Positions 33,111-44,553 are shown, counted from the stretch's first letter. The stretch: 64,000 bases of DNA from Eurosta solidaginis (GCF_040869045.1 NC_090322.1:182589477-182653476); one strand, 5' to 3'. Notes: generated by a model not told the origin, from the letters alone. Numbers and translations: made by a program.

Positions 33111-35224
33111 AAAAATATTCTCGTGGTTTTAAGGAGCGGAATTAGATACTGTATAGAGGCTCCCGCAATATCCATTTTACGCAGAAATTATCCAACGGAA
33201 CATTAATTATCTACAAAAAAAAGAAAAGAATTTACCCTTTGTTTGTTTAATGGTGTGTTCAATTTATACTTATTATTTAAGAATTCATGAACGTAACACC
33301 GGCTTATAATAATTGAATATTCAGTTATTATGTTTTTCTAAGAGAAACTGAAAAGAAAGAAAGAAACATTTACTGGCATATTGCGATGGTACCATTTCGA
33401 AAACCGCCACGTAATCATCAGAATTTACGCCGAGCTTCTCTTCCAACTTGTGTCGTTCTCCTTTTAAACTTTTTCCTTCTGCACCCCAATCGTGTATATG
33501 GATCAATAACAATGGAGGGTGGTAAAACATAAGCTGGTATCGAACCTAAAAAAAAGCTATACCAATGGCCCACTCCATTATAATTCAAGCAGATGCAACA
33601 TGCAACAAAAGTTTGAGGTTGAGAATGTCTTCGAAAGGGTTTGCGAGCCTCGTTCAAACATTCATAGAAATTCGTTAACGACCTGGAAACCAAAAATAAG
33701 ATTTCGCTCGGATAGGTTTTTCCACATGAGGCGCACTAAAGTAACGAACAGGCAGATAATTCTATCAAATATTGTGTCAACTCACTATTTTATGGTTCTG
33801 AACATATCAGAACTCTCTCTTTGCTCTCACCAAAATACATATAGAAGACGATACGTTCCTAGGAAACTTCTAGTGTGTGTGCTAAGATTCCCCTTTTTTT
33901 TTGATGACAAGGTGGTTAAGACTATGTATATGCTAAAATATCTTAAAAATATACGTACGTTGTAGTTGACTTGTGTCAGACCTTCAGGTCAGTTAAGAAA
34001 AGGTAGGAGGTCTTGTCAGAGGAATATGACTAGAAAAAAATTAGTCGGTTTATGTTTCTGCCAAGACGCCGCTACTTTTATATTCTGCATGTAAACTATG
34101 TACCCAAGCAACCTTAGCTAGTGGTTTTATTCCGGTCGTGTGCTTTCTATATAGAACAATAATTCTTTGAAATTGTGTTAACTTCCATTTAACATTACAA
34201 AGTGCTTCCGGTGCGGAGTTCTTGCTAAAGGAGTTGGACGGACCCGAATTGCAATTGCCAGACTGTAGCTACATTTTATTTGGCTATCGTAAAAGATAAA
34301 TATATTCATTTTTCTTAATATTTGTCCAATTGAAACACCCTGCATTAAAAAGTCGTTCGCCATTACCATATTAATTAATGCAGCAAAGTTCTATTATGCT
34401 AATTGATTAATTTTTAATTAAAAAAAACTTGAGTAGCTACATAAGCAAAAAACAATTTATAAAACTGTAAATTAAAAACGCGTTTAAAATTATGTCAAAC
34501 GTAGAAAATTTCAAACAGCCGAGCAAATAATTCTAACAGCGAATGTTGCATCCAATTGCCGCGACTGACAACAAGTGTCAGCAACACATTACAGTTTTAA
34601 CAACTTCATTAAGAAACTGTCGGGCGGTCAGTAAAAGGCATCAACAAAACCTCTAAAAAAGCAACAACATCACAAATGTAACTAAAGCAACAACAACCGT
34701 GTGAAATGTGATCAGACTGTTAAGTGACATGACGCCGCGATCGCAATCAACACACAATGCTGCTGACGTTGACACTAACAAAAACAACAACAACAAATGC
34801 AGACAAAACAATAACAACAAGAGTGACAAAATAAACAGTATTAGTCACAATGACAGTAGCTGCAACAACAAAACAATATAACTAACACGCAAACAACAAC
34901 GCAAGCACTTGAATGTCATTTTGCTAAAGAACTTATCTGACTGACTACTCGACAGATTGACAAACTGATAGTTTGACTACATATCTATTTGAAAAGTCAT
35001 GTCAACCGTGTGACACGTACCCATATGTTATAGCTTAGTTAAAGAATAGGAAGCTACTGTATAGCATGCAGCAAAAAAACCGTTAATGCGTAGCAACAAC
35101 AATGATTTGCTGGCAACAAACAACCTGTGCTACAAACACACGAAATAGTGACCGCAAATGTTTGCTGACTAAGTAGTAGTGATAGTTTTTCTACAAGGAC
35201 ATATTGGAAAGATGGGAGGCGTAC
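33111..35224. other. About 2.1 kb, no gene recognised; SINE-T scrap
   Basis: Bases 33428-33475 (GCCGAGCTTCTCTTCCAACT, TGTGTCGTTCTCCT) match the SINE-T body in minus orientation, without head or tail. A 148-residue plus frame (33519-33965) lacks recognisable features. From 34530 the DNA is CAA-rich (CAACAACAAC at 34783 and elsewhere), similar to other fly upstream regions. Confidence 0.4.
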
Positions 35225-35480
35225 TTAAAGATTCTTGTTCTCAGTTTTCACGGACGGATCTAAAATGGCTTGTGCGGTAGGAGTCTGTGCAGCAGTCAAC
35301 GCCACATCATATCTATGCGTCTCCCGGAACCAGCAAAAGCATTTTTTATATACAAATAGTACAGGTGACAACGTAGCCATCTTCTCCGATAGCCAGGCAG
35401 CTTTTCGAACTCATGGGTGAGCTATAGGTGAACGTTTTTGCAGTACTGTAGAGCATCTAGGAGCATATAGAAGAGGTATA
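35225..35480 (+). mobile_element. RNase H fragment of a LINE
   Basis: The frame gives FSVFTDGSKMACAVGVCAAV, then VAIFSDSQAAFRTHG, then after a stop VEHLGAYRRG. These are the first (TDGS) and third (SDSQAA) catalytic aspartate motifs of RNase H. The intervening segment that should carry the glutamate (usually about 30 residues later) is shortened, so the domain is broken. The residues differ from the 7.1-kb family, so this is another LINE family. Confidence 0.65.
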
Positions 35481-35929
35481 TTTTGATAAGTTGTGGTGCT
35501 CCTCTCTTAGGATCAGAGGATAGCGTCAGGTTACGTAGTTCAAAAGTTAAAATTTAAAGAGTGCAGCATGAGGCCAACATTTTTTTGCAGAAAGGAAAAC
35601 GCAATAAAAGCCTGCGTTAATAGTTTCTGGGACAGTTCCAATACGAAATAAAAGAGTTTCAAAAGAAAGCCCCTGAATTGGAAATTTATGTTGAGAGTGT
35701 TTCGAAATATATTTTTTCATCCTGGGAAATAAAGCTCAACTTATTTTTATATATTGGTTTGGAGAAACCCTATAACTCCTTCCAATGTCCTTTTAAGCTC
35801 TGCAGTCATCTTAGCGACAATAGAAGAATACTTAAAAAGACTACAACTGTTTAAGCAAGCAAAACTATACAGAAAGAAAAATGACGCTAGTAAAATGAAA
35901 CAATTGCTGCTCTTTGCTGGTCTCAAGTT
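35481..35929. other. Unassigned stretch
   Basis: No family is recognised. An 88-residue plus frame starts at 35754 (MVWRNPITPSNVLLSS) but has no motif and runs into repeat sequence. Confidence 0.3.
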
Positions 35930-36375
35930 AACAACGTTCTGTAAGAATGACAGATTCTCAATCAATCGAAGTAATTTTTTTGTCAAAAGAACAAATTTCA
36001 TTTGTCATTTGAACAACTAACTGCCAATATTATATAAATGTATGTTAATTTTAAAGAGAAATTCACGCTCACGGCGCTCACTACTTATTACCATGGTGCC
36101 ACAGATATCTCTGTTATATGAGCAACCATTACTATTATTCTAATGTTGACGGAAATCTTTTATTGTAACAGTTTTCATTGTGGTTCTTAGGCGACTATAA
36201 CTATTGTCAAGTTAACAGCTATGATTTGCGCATGATAACGAACTTTTTTGGTGATTTGACTGTTTTCATAATCAATTCAGGACCAAAAATTTGTGCTAAG
36301 TTGATTCAACAGTTATTTGCAAATATTAAAATTCACAGGATTTTACCAGCTTTTTTCTTTTAGTGTGCACTTAAC
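35930..36375 (+). repeat. Dispersed repeat of unknown class, copy 1
   Basis: Related in order to 39580-39960: TCTCAATCAAT, TTTCATTTGTCATTTGAACA (versus CATTTCATTGGTAATTTCAA), TTATTCTAATGTTGACGGAA, AACAGTTTTCATTGTGGTTC, GCATGATAACGAACTTTTTT and TTTTACCAGCTTTTTTCTTT. The two copies are strongly diverged. No terminal repeats or coding frame could be fixed. Confidence 0.5.
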
Positions 36376-37294
36376 CAATGCACCATAATTCATCTCAGTT
36401 TAATCTTATTTTAATTTAAAAATTTTTTATTCAAATTGCATTATATAATGCTTTTTTTTTTCTTTCAACAATTTTTTATTATTTGTTTATGTCTTGACTT
36501 AATTACCTGTCGACCGATATTCCGACCCACAGCTGCAAATTCTTTTACAAATTACGCACAATTAAACAAAAGTAAAAAATATTTAAACAAAAAATGTATT
36601 AATCTTTGTATGTATGTGTTGTAGTCATTACTTAATTTTGTTAGCAAACACTAAACACTCGTAAAAACAAAGTAAACGTTTCTTGAAATCAAAATATTTA
36701 TACCCAATGAGTATGAGAGCAATGAATTATTTTTAATAGCTCGCAATTAAAATATGGATGTAAACAAAATTTGAAAATAAACAGCGTAGATTTATTCAAT
36801 TTCCATATGATAGTAAATCAGTAGGCCAAAAAACGAAGGCCTGCCGTTACATTCAGACAGTTTTTTTTTTAATTTGTTAGAAAAATGCAATGTTAAAAAA
36901 ATTAATTACATATTTCGTTTTCCGTAATTTAGCTGCAAATCAAAGTATGTAGATAGATTAAAGAAAAAATAAATAAACTCAGACTAAAATTCAAATGAAA
37001 ACAGACATATTTTACTTAATATTCAACATTATTTTAGTAATAAATAGCTGTTTGAAGTAGGCGTGAAAAAACATCAAGAGTACACAATCAAAATACGCAG
37101 AAAAACACAATTAATAAAATTCGTAGTAGCATGCTGCTAAAATTGATGCTGCTAAAAACTTATTAATCACAAATTAAAAATATTCAACAGTTTTAACAAC
37201 AAACTAAAAAGTAGCAACAGCAAATAATAAAACTTCATTCAATACTAAAAAAAAAACTATAAAGGAAAAATTGCATAAACTAAAGCACAAAAAC
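36376..37294. other. AT-rich stretch, no gene recognised
   Basis: Low-complexity AT-rich sequence. Nothing can be assigned. Confidence 0.4.
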
Positions 37295-37449
37295 AAAAAG
37301 AAAATAAAAAATTTTAAGCATTTGCTTTATATAAATGAACAAAAATCAGCGAAAAATGTGTCCTTATATAAAGACATATTATTGCTGAACTTTGATCTTA
37401 AAAGTTCTGACATAGAAATTGTAAAAATATTTATGAGAAATAAAAATAT

Positions 37450-38002
37450 TGTAACGAATTTACTGGAAATCCTCTTATTTGCAACCTTCTGCTAAGTTCG
37501 AATCACTAAACTGTTGAATAAATAACTCCAATATTTAATAATGCAAAATGGCCTTTCTTCAAGTTCTTTACAATAACACTACAACTGATTTTCAAAATAA
37601 TACTGCTATTGCTCGACAGATAGCGTGCTTAATCGAAACTCACTATCGCGCCTCTACTGGTGTCGCCTTTTATACTGTTTGGTTTACTCGTTGACATTTC
37701 TAGGCGGTTCTGTTCTAGAATCTACTAGTTGGTTATCTGCTATAAGTTTCTCAGCTATAACTACAGATGCACAACTTTTATAGCTTCTCTCACAGCTCAT
37801 GCGCGTGTATTTGTGAGCGACACTTCCACAATTATATTGCATATCTCAGATAAGATATCGGCATGTGTTTGTGCGTTGCTTCTCCGCTGCGTGTACGTAC
37901 ATATGTGTGACATAATGATTGAATTATTGATGTGCATCAAGTCACTGCTTAGCATCGGCTTAGATATGGCAGTACCCCTTAGTGCTGCTAATATTCGTAA
38001 CA
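37450..38002 (+). mobile_element. Solo LTR (gypsy-like), 553 bp, TSD ATAT
   Basis: It begins TGTAACGAATTTACTGG and ends AATATTCGTAACA, so the ends are TG...CA and form a short imperfect inverted repeat. It is flanked by ATAT at 37446-37449 and 38003-38006. The uninterrupted site survives at 5258-5284. A 4-bp AT-rich duplication and TG...CA ends fit Ty3/gypsy-type integration. No internal region is present, so this is a solo LTR left by recombination. Confidence 0.88.
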
Positions 38003-38058
38003 ATATAAAGGTGGAGCGCAATTATTTATTTACCTCATCTTGGCTCAATCCTAATTAA

Positions 38059-38107
38059 ATAAAAAAATGTAAGGCGCGATAACCTCCGAAGAGATTTTAG
38101 GCCGAGT
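38059..38107 (-). mobile_element. SINE-T, extreme 5' truncation, 14-bp target duplication
   Basis: Only the last 40 or so bases of SINE-T are present (on the plus strand TGTAAGGCGCGATAACCTCC then GAAGAG), plus an A-rich run on the plus strand that is the T-rich 3' tail. TCAATCCTAATTAA occurs at 38045-38058 and again at 38108-38121, a perfect 14-bp duplication. The size and duplication make this a true but almost aborted retroposition. Confidence 0.85.
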
Positions 38108-38620
38108 TCAATCCTAATTAATAGACTATATATTGATAAGTTAACTCCTTTTCTGCCAAATTTCCAATCCAAGGAATGTGCGCTCCACATACATTTTTTT
38201 ATTTTCTTTTTGCTTCTAAATAGCTCGATCCTTGCGCCCTCTAGCGACACTTTTTGTTATGCGTTTTATACTGTCATTGGCCTCTGAATTAAGTTTGAAA
38301 TTTCAAAATTTCAAGTCTAGTTAATCGAGAAGTTACCTAAAAACCGGTTTAAGTTCTCGTGTAATTATTTCGACCCGTGCGCGGATTTCTTTAGCTCAAT
38401 GAGAAGTTACTTAAAAATCGATCTCAAAATTCGAAATTCCCCAAATTTTTATCTAATCATTTCGATCCGTGTCCCACCTAACGGATTTTTTCCCCTTTTG
38501 TTGCATTGTCTCGGTGTATAAACATATCTGTGAAGTTTCACGTTTGTAGTTCAATGAGAAGTTACTTAAAGATTGATTGCAAGATTTGTATTGAAAATGA
38601 GGAAAAACACTCAACCGACC

Positions 38621-39127
38621 TAATATGAAGGGAAAAAAAACTATAAAGGAAAAGTTACATAAAATCAAGCAAAAAAAAAACATTCTACAAAATTGTATAG
38701 AAAATGAAGAACAACACATTCTACATTAAAAGCTGTGCATTGTAGCCTCTATAAAAACAATTTTATTGCCGAAATATTCATCTCATTAAATCTAAACAGA
38801 AACATTTTATCATTTAGCGTTTCACATATTGAGACATTTTTACAATACAATAACAATATATATTTTTATTGCAGTTTTCAAAGGAAGGCGTATAACCGTT
38901 GTAATAAAAATGCTATAATTCAAATTTTTGCAAAAAGTTTCTCTTTGAAATGAATTGAAATTATGGGACTGCATTTTCTTGTTAAATAGCAGATGTTTTA
39001 TAAAGCTTTCGATTCATTGCTTAATTTTTAAGTTCACACTCCGAAAAGAAATACCACTTGTAAAATCTACAAAACGGGTATGTTGTTCCTGAATTAACAA
39101 TTAATCTAACCGAGTTTTTTGTCAAGA
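38621..39127. other. AT-rich stretch, no gene recognised
   Basis: Nothing is assignable. The end (about 39109-39127) resembles the dispersed repeat at 35970-35990 (TTTTTTGTCAAAAGAACAA). Confidence 0.35.
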
Positions 39128-39537
39128 GAACAACTTTTTTTGTTGTTATATCGGCCTACTGATTTGTAAGATCGCGGGTTTGAATCGAGCTCAAGGCCTA
39201 ACAATAATTATTTTATCATCATTATTGTTATGATAATTTTTTTCTTAATTGAAAAAAATATTAAATTAGAATAGAAGAAAAAAAATTTAAACAACTGCCA
39301 AAGCTGGTTGTATAGATCCATTTCGGGAACTGCTAAATTCCTTCATCGGCAACGTTTAGGCGCCGCTGCTATAACCATTCAGCCATCACAGCGGTTTTTT
39401 GTTTGTCTTCATTGTCTTCTTCTATTCTAATTTAATAATTTTTTCAATTAAAAAAAAATTTATCATAACAATAATAATGATAAAATAATTATTGTTAGGC
39501 CTTGAGCTCGATTCAAACCCGCGCGAACAATTTTTTT
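39128..39537. mobile_element. Fold-back R435 copy with 13-bp imperfect target duplication
   Basis: A forward part (39141-39413) runs from TGTTGTTATATCGGCCTACT through GGGTTTGAATCGAGCTCAAG to ACAGCGGTTTTTTGTTTGTC. It is followed by an inverted part (about 39420-39524) whose last bases (TAGGCCTTGAGCTCGATTCA) are the complement of the forward start. The two arms can pair over about 110 bp with about 150 bp between. GAACAACTTTTTT (39128-39140) and GAACAATTTTTTT (39525-39537) flank it with one mismatch. It lies inside copy 2 of the dispersed repeat. Confidence 0.75.
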
Positions 39538-39960
39538 AGTCAAATCAACTATACTCTGAAAATAAAAATGAAAAATTCTCAATCAATTCAACTGAGTTTT
39601 CTCTAAAACAACTCATTTCATTGGTAATTTCAACAGCGAGCAACTGTCACTATTATGTAAATGCATTGACTAATTTTTAAAAGAAACAATCTTCACTGTT
39701 ATTCTAATGTTGAGGAAATCTGTTATTTAAACAATTTTTATTGGTATTCTTAGGGTGACAGTAATAATTGTTAAATTAACAGAACTATGATTTACGTATG
39801 ATAATTAATTTGACCGTTGAAACTGTCAATTTAGATTCAACAATTTTTGAGTAGTTGATTCCACAGCAATTTGCGATGGATAAAAATTGACAGATGCTTC
39901 AGTTGAATTGAGCCGTAATTCGATTGATTTTACTGGCTTTTTTCTTTCATTGCATAACAC
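39538..39960 (+). repeat. Dispersed repeat of unknown class, copy 2
   Basis: Matches 35930-36375 in order, for example TCTCAATCAATTCAACTGAG, CATTTCATTGGTAATTTCAA, TTATTCTAATGTTGAGGAAA and TTTTACTGGCTTTTTTCTTT. CAATTCAACTGA at 39589 has its complement TCAGTTGAATTG at 39899, so a short internal hairpin is possible. Confidence 0.5.
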
Positions 39961-40360
39961 AGAAGAGCCAATCACACTATTTCAAATGCTGTTTTTAAAC
40001 AGACTAATCTGTTTCTGAATTTGGTTTAAGAACGCCGTTTTTTCAAAAAAAATTTGTATATGTTTGTCTTTTACGAGTTGGCGGGTAACGTGAGTTTCTC
40101 TCGTCAGAGTAAACTTCCAATTCGGGATGTACAATATGTGCATCACATCGGCCATTTCTACTGAGAATGGATTTTCTTATGCTTATGAAGAAGTGAACAC
40201 CGTCTTCACGTTACATTCTAAATATGTAATAATAAATAATACCTCAGACCTAGCAGGTGAAACTAATTACGACTTGCCCATTCACATAAGCACTGCTGGA
40301 AACATTAAGTCTATACAAGAAAAAATACATGTCAACATATTTGGTTAAAATGTAGTTCTT
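39961..40360. other. Unassigned stretch
   Basis: A 73-residue plus frame (40127-40348, MYNMCITSAISTENG start) has no recognised features. Nothing else is seen. Confidence 0.35.
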
Positions 40361-40726
40361 AAATAAAAAATAAATAAATGTAAGGCGCGATAACCTCCGA
40401 AGAGATCTAAGGCCGACCTTCTCTTCCAATTTGCGTAGTGCTCCTCTTGATTTTCCCTACAAATTGGCCGGACGGGACCTACATGTTTTATGCCGACTCC
40501 GAACGGCATCTGCAAGGCAGATGAGTTTTCACTGAGAGCTTTTCATGGCAGAAATACACTCGGAACGCTTGCCAAACACTGCCGAGGGGCGACCCCGCTT
40601 AGAAAAATTTTCTTCTAATTGAAAAAACTTATTTCTAAAATTTTGATGTTGCTTTGCCCGGGGTGCGAACCCAGGGCATACGGTGTGGCAGGCGGAGCAC
40701 GCTACCATCACACCACGGTGGCCGCC
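40361..40726 (-). mobile_element. tRNA-derived SINE (SINE-T), full length, 13-bp target duplication
   Basis: This is the best SINE-T copy. On the minus strand the head GGCGGCCACCGTGGTGTGAT, GGTAGCGTGCTCC contains an A box, and CCCTGGGTTCGCACCCCGGG forms a T-arm-like stem with an internal B box. The body and the TTACATTTATTTATTTTTTA tail follow. AAATGTAGTTCTT at 40348-40360 is repeated exactly at 40727-40739. The close match of the tRNA-like head to pol III boxes and the perfect duplication suggest a fairly recent insertion. Confidence 0.9.
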
Positions 40727-40739
40727 AAATGTAGTTCTT

Positions 40740-41034
40740 CGTTATGAAAAATGTTGGAAAAGACTCAACAGCTTGGAATAATACTTCCACTAGCCAAGTC
40801 TGAAAGCACTATTTTTCTTCTGCTTTACATGCAGCAGAAGTTGTAAATTCCCAACTTTTGTATGCCTGATGGTGTTAGTGACGCACTATGTCCGTTCTCT
40901 ACGATGCTGCATCAAAAACTTTATGTGACTGAGCTATAAGGTTGATTGCAATTTTAACGTCTATGATTTCCATATCTTACTTGGGGCTTAGCCACAACGG
41001 AGTTGTTGCGCCATGTCTATAAACCAGAAAAAAG
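40740..41034. other. Unassigned spacer
   Basis: No gene or repeat is recognised. Confidence 0.35.
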
Positions 41035-41290
41035 AAAATACAAGGCGCGATTTCCGAAGTTATTTCAGGCCGAACAATTTCCTATAAATGTAGATCCCAT
41101 GTTTTACCCCGACTCCGAACGGCATCTGAGTTTCACTGAAAAGTTTTTCATGGCAGAATTGCACTGCTTAGAAAACCTTTTTCTAATAGAATAAACTTGT
41201 TTCTAAATTTTTGATGCTGTTTTGTCTGGAACTTGGACCCAGGATCTTCGGTGTGGTAGACGAAGCACGCTACCATCACACCATGGCAGT
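41035..41290 (-). mobile_element. Old SINE-T copy with deletions
   Basis: It retains the tail-proximal ACAAGGCGCGATTTCCGAAG, the CCGACTCCGAACGGCATCTG box and the head complement CACGCTACCATCACACCATG. It is about 100 bp shorter than the copy at 40361, with a changed B box and no clear target duplication. It is an older member of the family, in the same orientation as its neighbour. Confidence 0.7.
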
Positions 41291-42089
41291 AAAGCACTAA
41301 TTCTGTACCGATCTTTAGTACTAGCATAACTTTATAGTAACTGCAATATTATATTGTACTTTTCGACCATAACGTAAATAAAAAAAAAAAATTTTATAAA
41401 AAACAAAAAATAATCACAAGTTGCCCACTGATATTAATTTATAAATCTGGACCACTTAAATGCTTTTAACACAAAAATGTCTTTTTAAAAATTCTTGTCA
41501 CAAGAAAGAGTCTGTACATTCGACTTGGTTATTTCTTTTTTATTTTGCATGTTTGTATAAGTGTTTGTGTCTCAGGCTCGCCGACAAACCGATTTTAATC
41601 AATTTGCATTACTCAGCGAGTTAATTGAATTGTTGTAGAATTGGTTTGGTGGTAGAGATGTGCATAAAACTAAATTTTTAATACCGATGCCGTGCATTTT
41701 GACATCGAACGTTTTGTGCCGAGAAAAACATTAAAAAACGTTGTTCCGCAGATGAAACAAAAAAGCTGCAAGAGACGTTTTCGTATCTTCTTCAGGGAGT
41801 TATGATTTTTTATGCGACAGCCGAACATTTTTGTATTGCAACTTAGTTATATAAAATCCGAATTTTACAATTTTTATGTAATCATTTTTGCCTAAACAAA
41901 CTCTAAAATTAATTGTAATGGTTTTTTGAACTCTACAGTCGCTATTTTTTAGGTGAAACGAGAAGCATACTTTAAAGGAATGCATCTTGTTTAGCAGTCA
42001 AAACTATTTGAAAACTACTGCAGAACTCAAAGGAATGTTAAAGCGAAATATAGAGCTTGTCAAGGCCACAATAATTTCATATAAATTAA
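41291..42089. other. Unassigned stretch
   Basis: AT-rich, without a recognised gene or repeat. Confidence 0.35.
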
Positions 42090-42935
42090 AAAAAAAGGAA
42101 GTTATTAAGTTAAGTTCGGGTGAACGCGAATATAACATACCCAGCTGTGCACTTGAAATGCTGTTGTTGTTTGCTTTGTGTGGTTAAAAGTGTTATAAGG
42201 CTGCACAATAATACATTTATGGTTCTATTCTGAACTTATTTTCGCTCAAAAGAATCAAAAAGGACATAAAGGCTACCACTAATGAACTTGAGCGGTAAAA
42301 AATGCAGTTTAACAGTTGTAGCTATGAAAAAATGTTTATGCCAAATTTCATTCGGATTGGGAGATTTTTGTTCGACTATGCCATAAAAGTGGTTTGGAAA
42401 GGGTAACTTAGCTCAACCATACCACTACTGAGGTACAATATCAGTCAAATGTAGTAAGATACCATAGTTATTGCAAACTTTGTTAAGGTGAGACCTTTAG
42501 GAAAAGTGGGCGTGGTCCTTAACTGATTTTGATTATCTTCACTCAGTCTATATAATTTCGCAAGAATTGTGTCTCTGCCAAATTTCAATCTAACATCTTC
42601 AATGGGCTTTTGATTTACGGCTTAAACTTCCAAATTTTCTTCTTCCAAATGTGGGTGGTGACACGCCCATATTCCAAAATTTGTTGGAATTTATGTTTAG
42701 CGTCATAAAACCAATCCACCCATAAAATTTCATTAGCTTTGCGGTATTCGTGTTCGAATTATTTAATTTTTTCAATCTTTCTAAATTTTCGATATCGATA
42801 TTTTGGGTCCAGAGATGCCGGTATACCGACGACAACGGACGTATGGATGGACTGCTGGACATAGCTTAATCAAATTTTTTTCTATACTGATGATTTTGCT
42901 ATATCTTTATCGATTATATCTGTTTTTAAAATCTA
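42090..42935 (-). mobile_element. DINE-1-like element, diverged copy
   Basis: The 3' terminus appears first on the plus strand (AAGTTAAGTTCGGGTGAACG, TAACATACCCAGCTG). GTGGGCGTGGTCCTT, GGGTGGTGACACGCCCATAT, TTTTCGATATCGATATTTTG and ACGTATGGATGGACTGCTGG (a decayed GTCC block) follow. The 5' TTTTTATACTCAG start is not found. It matches the long copy at 18762 in reversed order, without the 130-bp repeats. Confidence 0.65.
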
Positions 42936-43876
42936 TCTGATTTCTCCCATACAGGGATTTTTAAATAAGCGCAGCGAGTCAGTCAGTCGGGATAACCGTA
43001 GCAGCACCAACAATAATTGTTTAGCAGCGTATTAACAGCTGTTGCTACATATATACAGACATATGTATATACGATTATATAGCAACGTCGATTGGTTTGC
43101 ATGAATTTCTTTTATTATTATTTTTTGTATGTTGTTTTTTTTTGGCCGCAAAACTTAAGCACACGTTCTCATACCCAGTTTTCTTTGCTGTGTGTAAACA
43201 GGCTATGTAAACAAATGCAATCATACATTGTAAGTCAGTACCATTCACATTGAGCAAAAAGAAAAAAATAAAATACAATAAGAACAACAATATGAGTAGC
43301 AACAACAACAAAATCAGCACCAACACCATTATTACCAGTACAAGCACTCCTCACACCTTAACTTCGTCTAAAGATCATTCAAAATTTTTAATGATCAGCA
43401 TTTTTGACTTTCTTTTTTCCTTTTTCTGATATTTATATATTTTTTTTCAATTTTTGTGTGATTCTCGCACTTTTTTTTATGCATTTCCTACATTGCCTAC
43501 TTCTGCTTCATGCAAAATCAGTGGGCATTTTGGTAACAGGGTGCCTAATTTTTTGTTTTTGTGCACTGTGTTGGACAAAACTAAAGCACCAACATTTGTT
43601 CTTATACATTTGTTTATATAAAAATTTAAATACAAATAAAATAATGATAATATTTGGTAATATGAATATGCCACATATATAAAGTCTATGCCCACTAATT
43701 ATGCTTCTACATGTTTTTCTTAAAATTACCATAAAAAATAATCACTATGTCAATCTTCGGCAGACACATGTCATTTTAAGACTTTAACTAGGAAAATCGG
43801 TCCATTAGATCGGCTGTTTTGCTCTATAAAAGAAATGTTATTTATATATGCTTAAGAAGAGAAAAATATATATTAT
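42936..43876. other. Unassigned stretch
   Basis: AGCGAGTCAGTCAGTCGGGA (about 42973-42992) and CAACAACAAC runs (43301) give it an upstream-region look. A 45-codon frame from ATG at 43292 (MSSNNNKIS) has no support. No gene is called. Confidence 0.3.
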
Positions 43877-44553
43877 TGTAACGAATTTTGGGAAATTCCT
43901 GATTATTTTGCATCTTCTGGTAACGTTCGAATGTCTGAACTGTCGATTAAATAACTCAAATATTCAGTATAACAAAACGTTCTTTATTAAAATTACATTG
44001 GGAGTAGTACTTCACAATTACTGCCTACTTCACTAATAGCGGGTTTAAATCAAACCGATTGTTATTCCTCAGCTTGCGCTGCTTTTATGCTCTCTGTTGC
44101 CTCGTTCGCATATTTCTCCTAAGGTCTAGACTTTTCACGAACGTGCCTTCTGGAACGGTTTTATCAAATACTTGGTTATTTAGCTATATGATTGTGTATG
44201 TGTGAGTAACAACTGCTGCTCTTAGCTGATGATAAAGTGATGTGTGATTTTGTGGTTATTGGAGCTTTTCGGTCGATGATTTGAAGACAAAACACAAGTT
44301 TTTCTTTTTCTCCTACGCGTTTCGATGATGTGATTGTTTCTCTTTCTTCTTCGCTCTTATCTGCTGACTACATATGTGTATGTGAAATAATCTCTCTGCT
44401 TCTAGCTGCTGGTTATGTGTACGCCTGCTTGCTTGCTTTGATGTTTTCATGTGCATAAGTGTGGCTGCTTGCCTTATTGTTGTTGTGGACTTATTTAGTA
44501 GCAGCATAGTGATATATAGAACTGCTAGGTTAGAACTGCTAATATTCGCCACA
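43877..44553 (+). mobile_element. Solo LTR (gypsy-like), 677 bp, TSD TTAT
   Basis: It begins TGTAACGAATTTTGGGAAAT and ends AATATTCGCCACA, flanked by TTAT at 43873-43876 and 44554-44557. It is the same family as 37450 and 53590 but more than 100 bp longer, with an expanded GCTTGCTTGC- and CTTCTTCGC-containing region in its 3' half. No internal retrotransposon sequence is adjacent. Confidence 0.85.

Larger units (their letters stand above)
37295..38620 (+). repeat. Sat150 composite element interrupted by a solo LTR and a SINE-T scrap
   Basis: The left part (37295-37449) matches 5136-5267, from TTTTAAGCATTTGCTTTATA to GAGAAATAAAAATAT. After the solo LTR (37450-38002), ATATAAAGGTGGAGCGCA (38003-38020) continues the match to 5269-5284. 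A 49-bp SINE-T scrap interrupts at 38059-38107. Then Sat150 units resume (TCGATCCTTGCGCCCTCTAG at 38224, CCCGTGCGCGG at 38374, CGATCCGTGTCCCACCTAAC at 38463) and end in AACCGACCTAATATGA. This is a nested structure, so order of events can be read from it. Confidence 0.8.

Noticed and set aside
43292..43426. Short frame MSSNNNKIST as the N-terminus of a host protein
   Set aside because: Only about 45 codons of CAA-type low complexity, with no splice donor in a suitable place.
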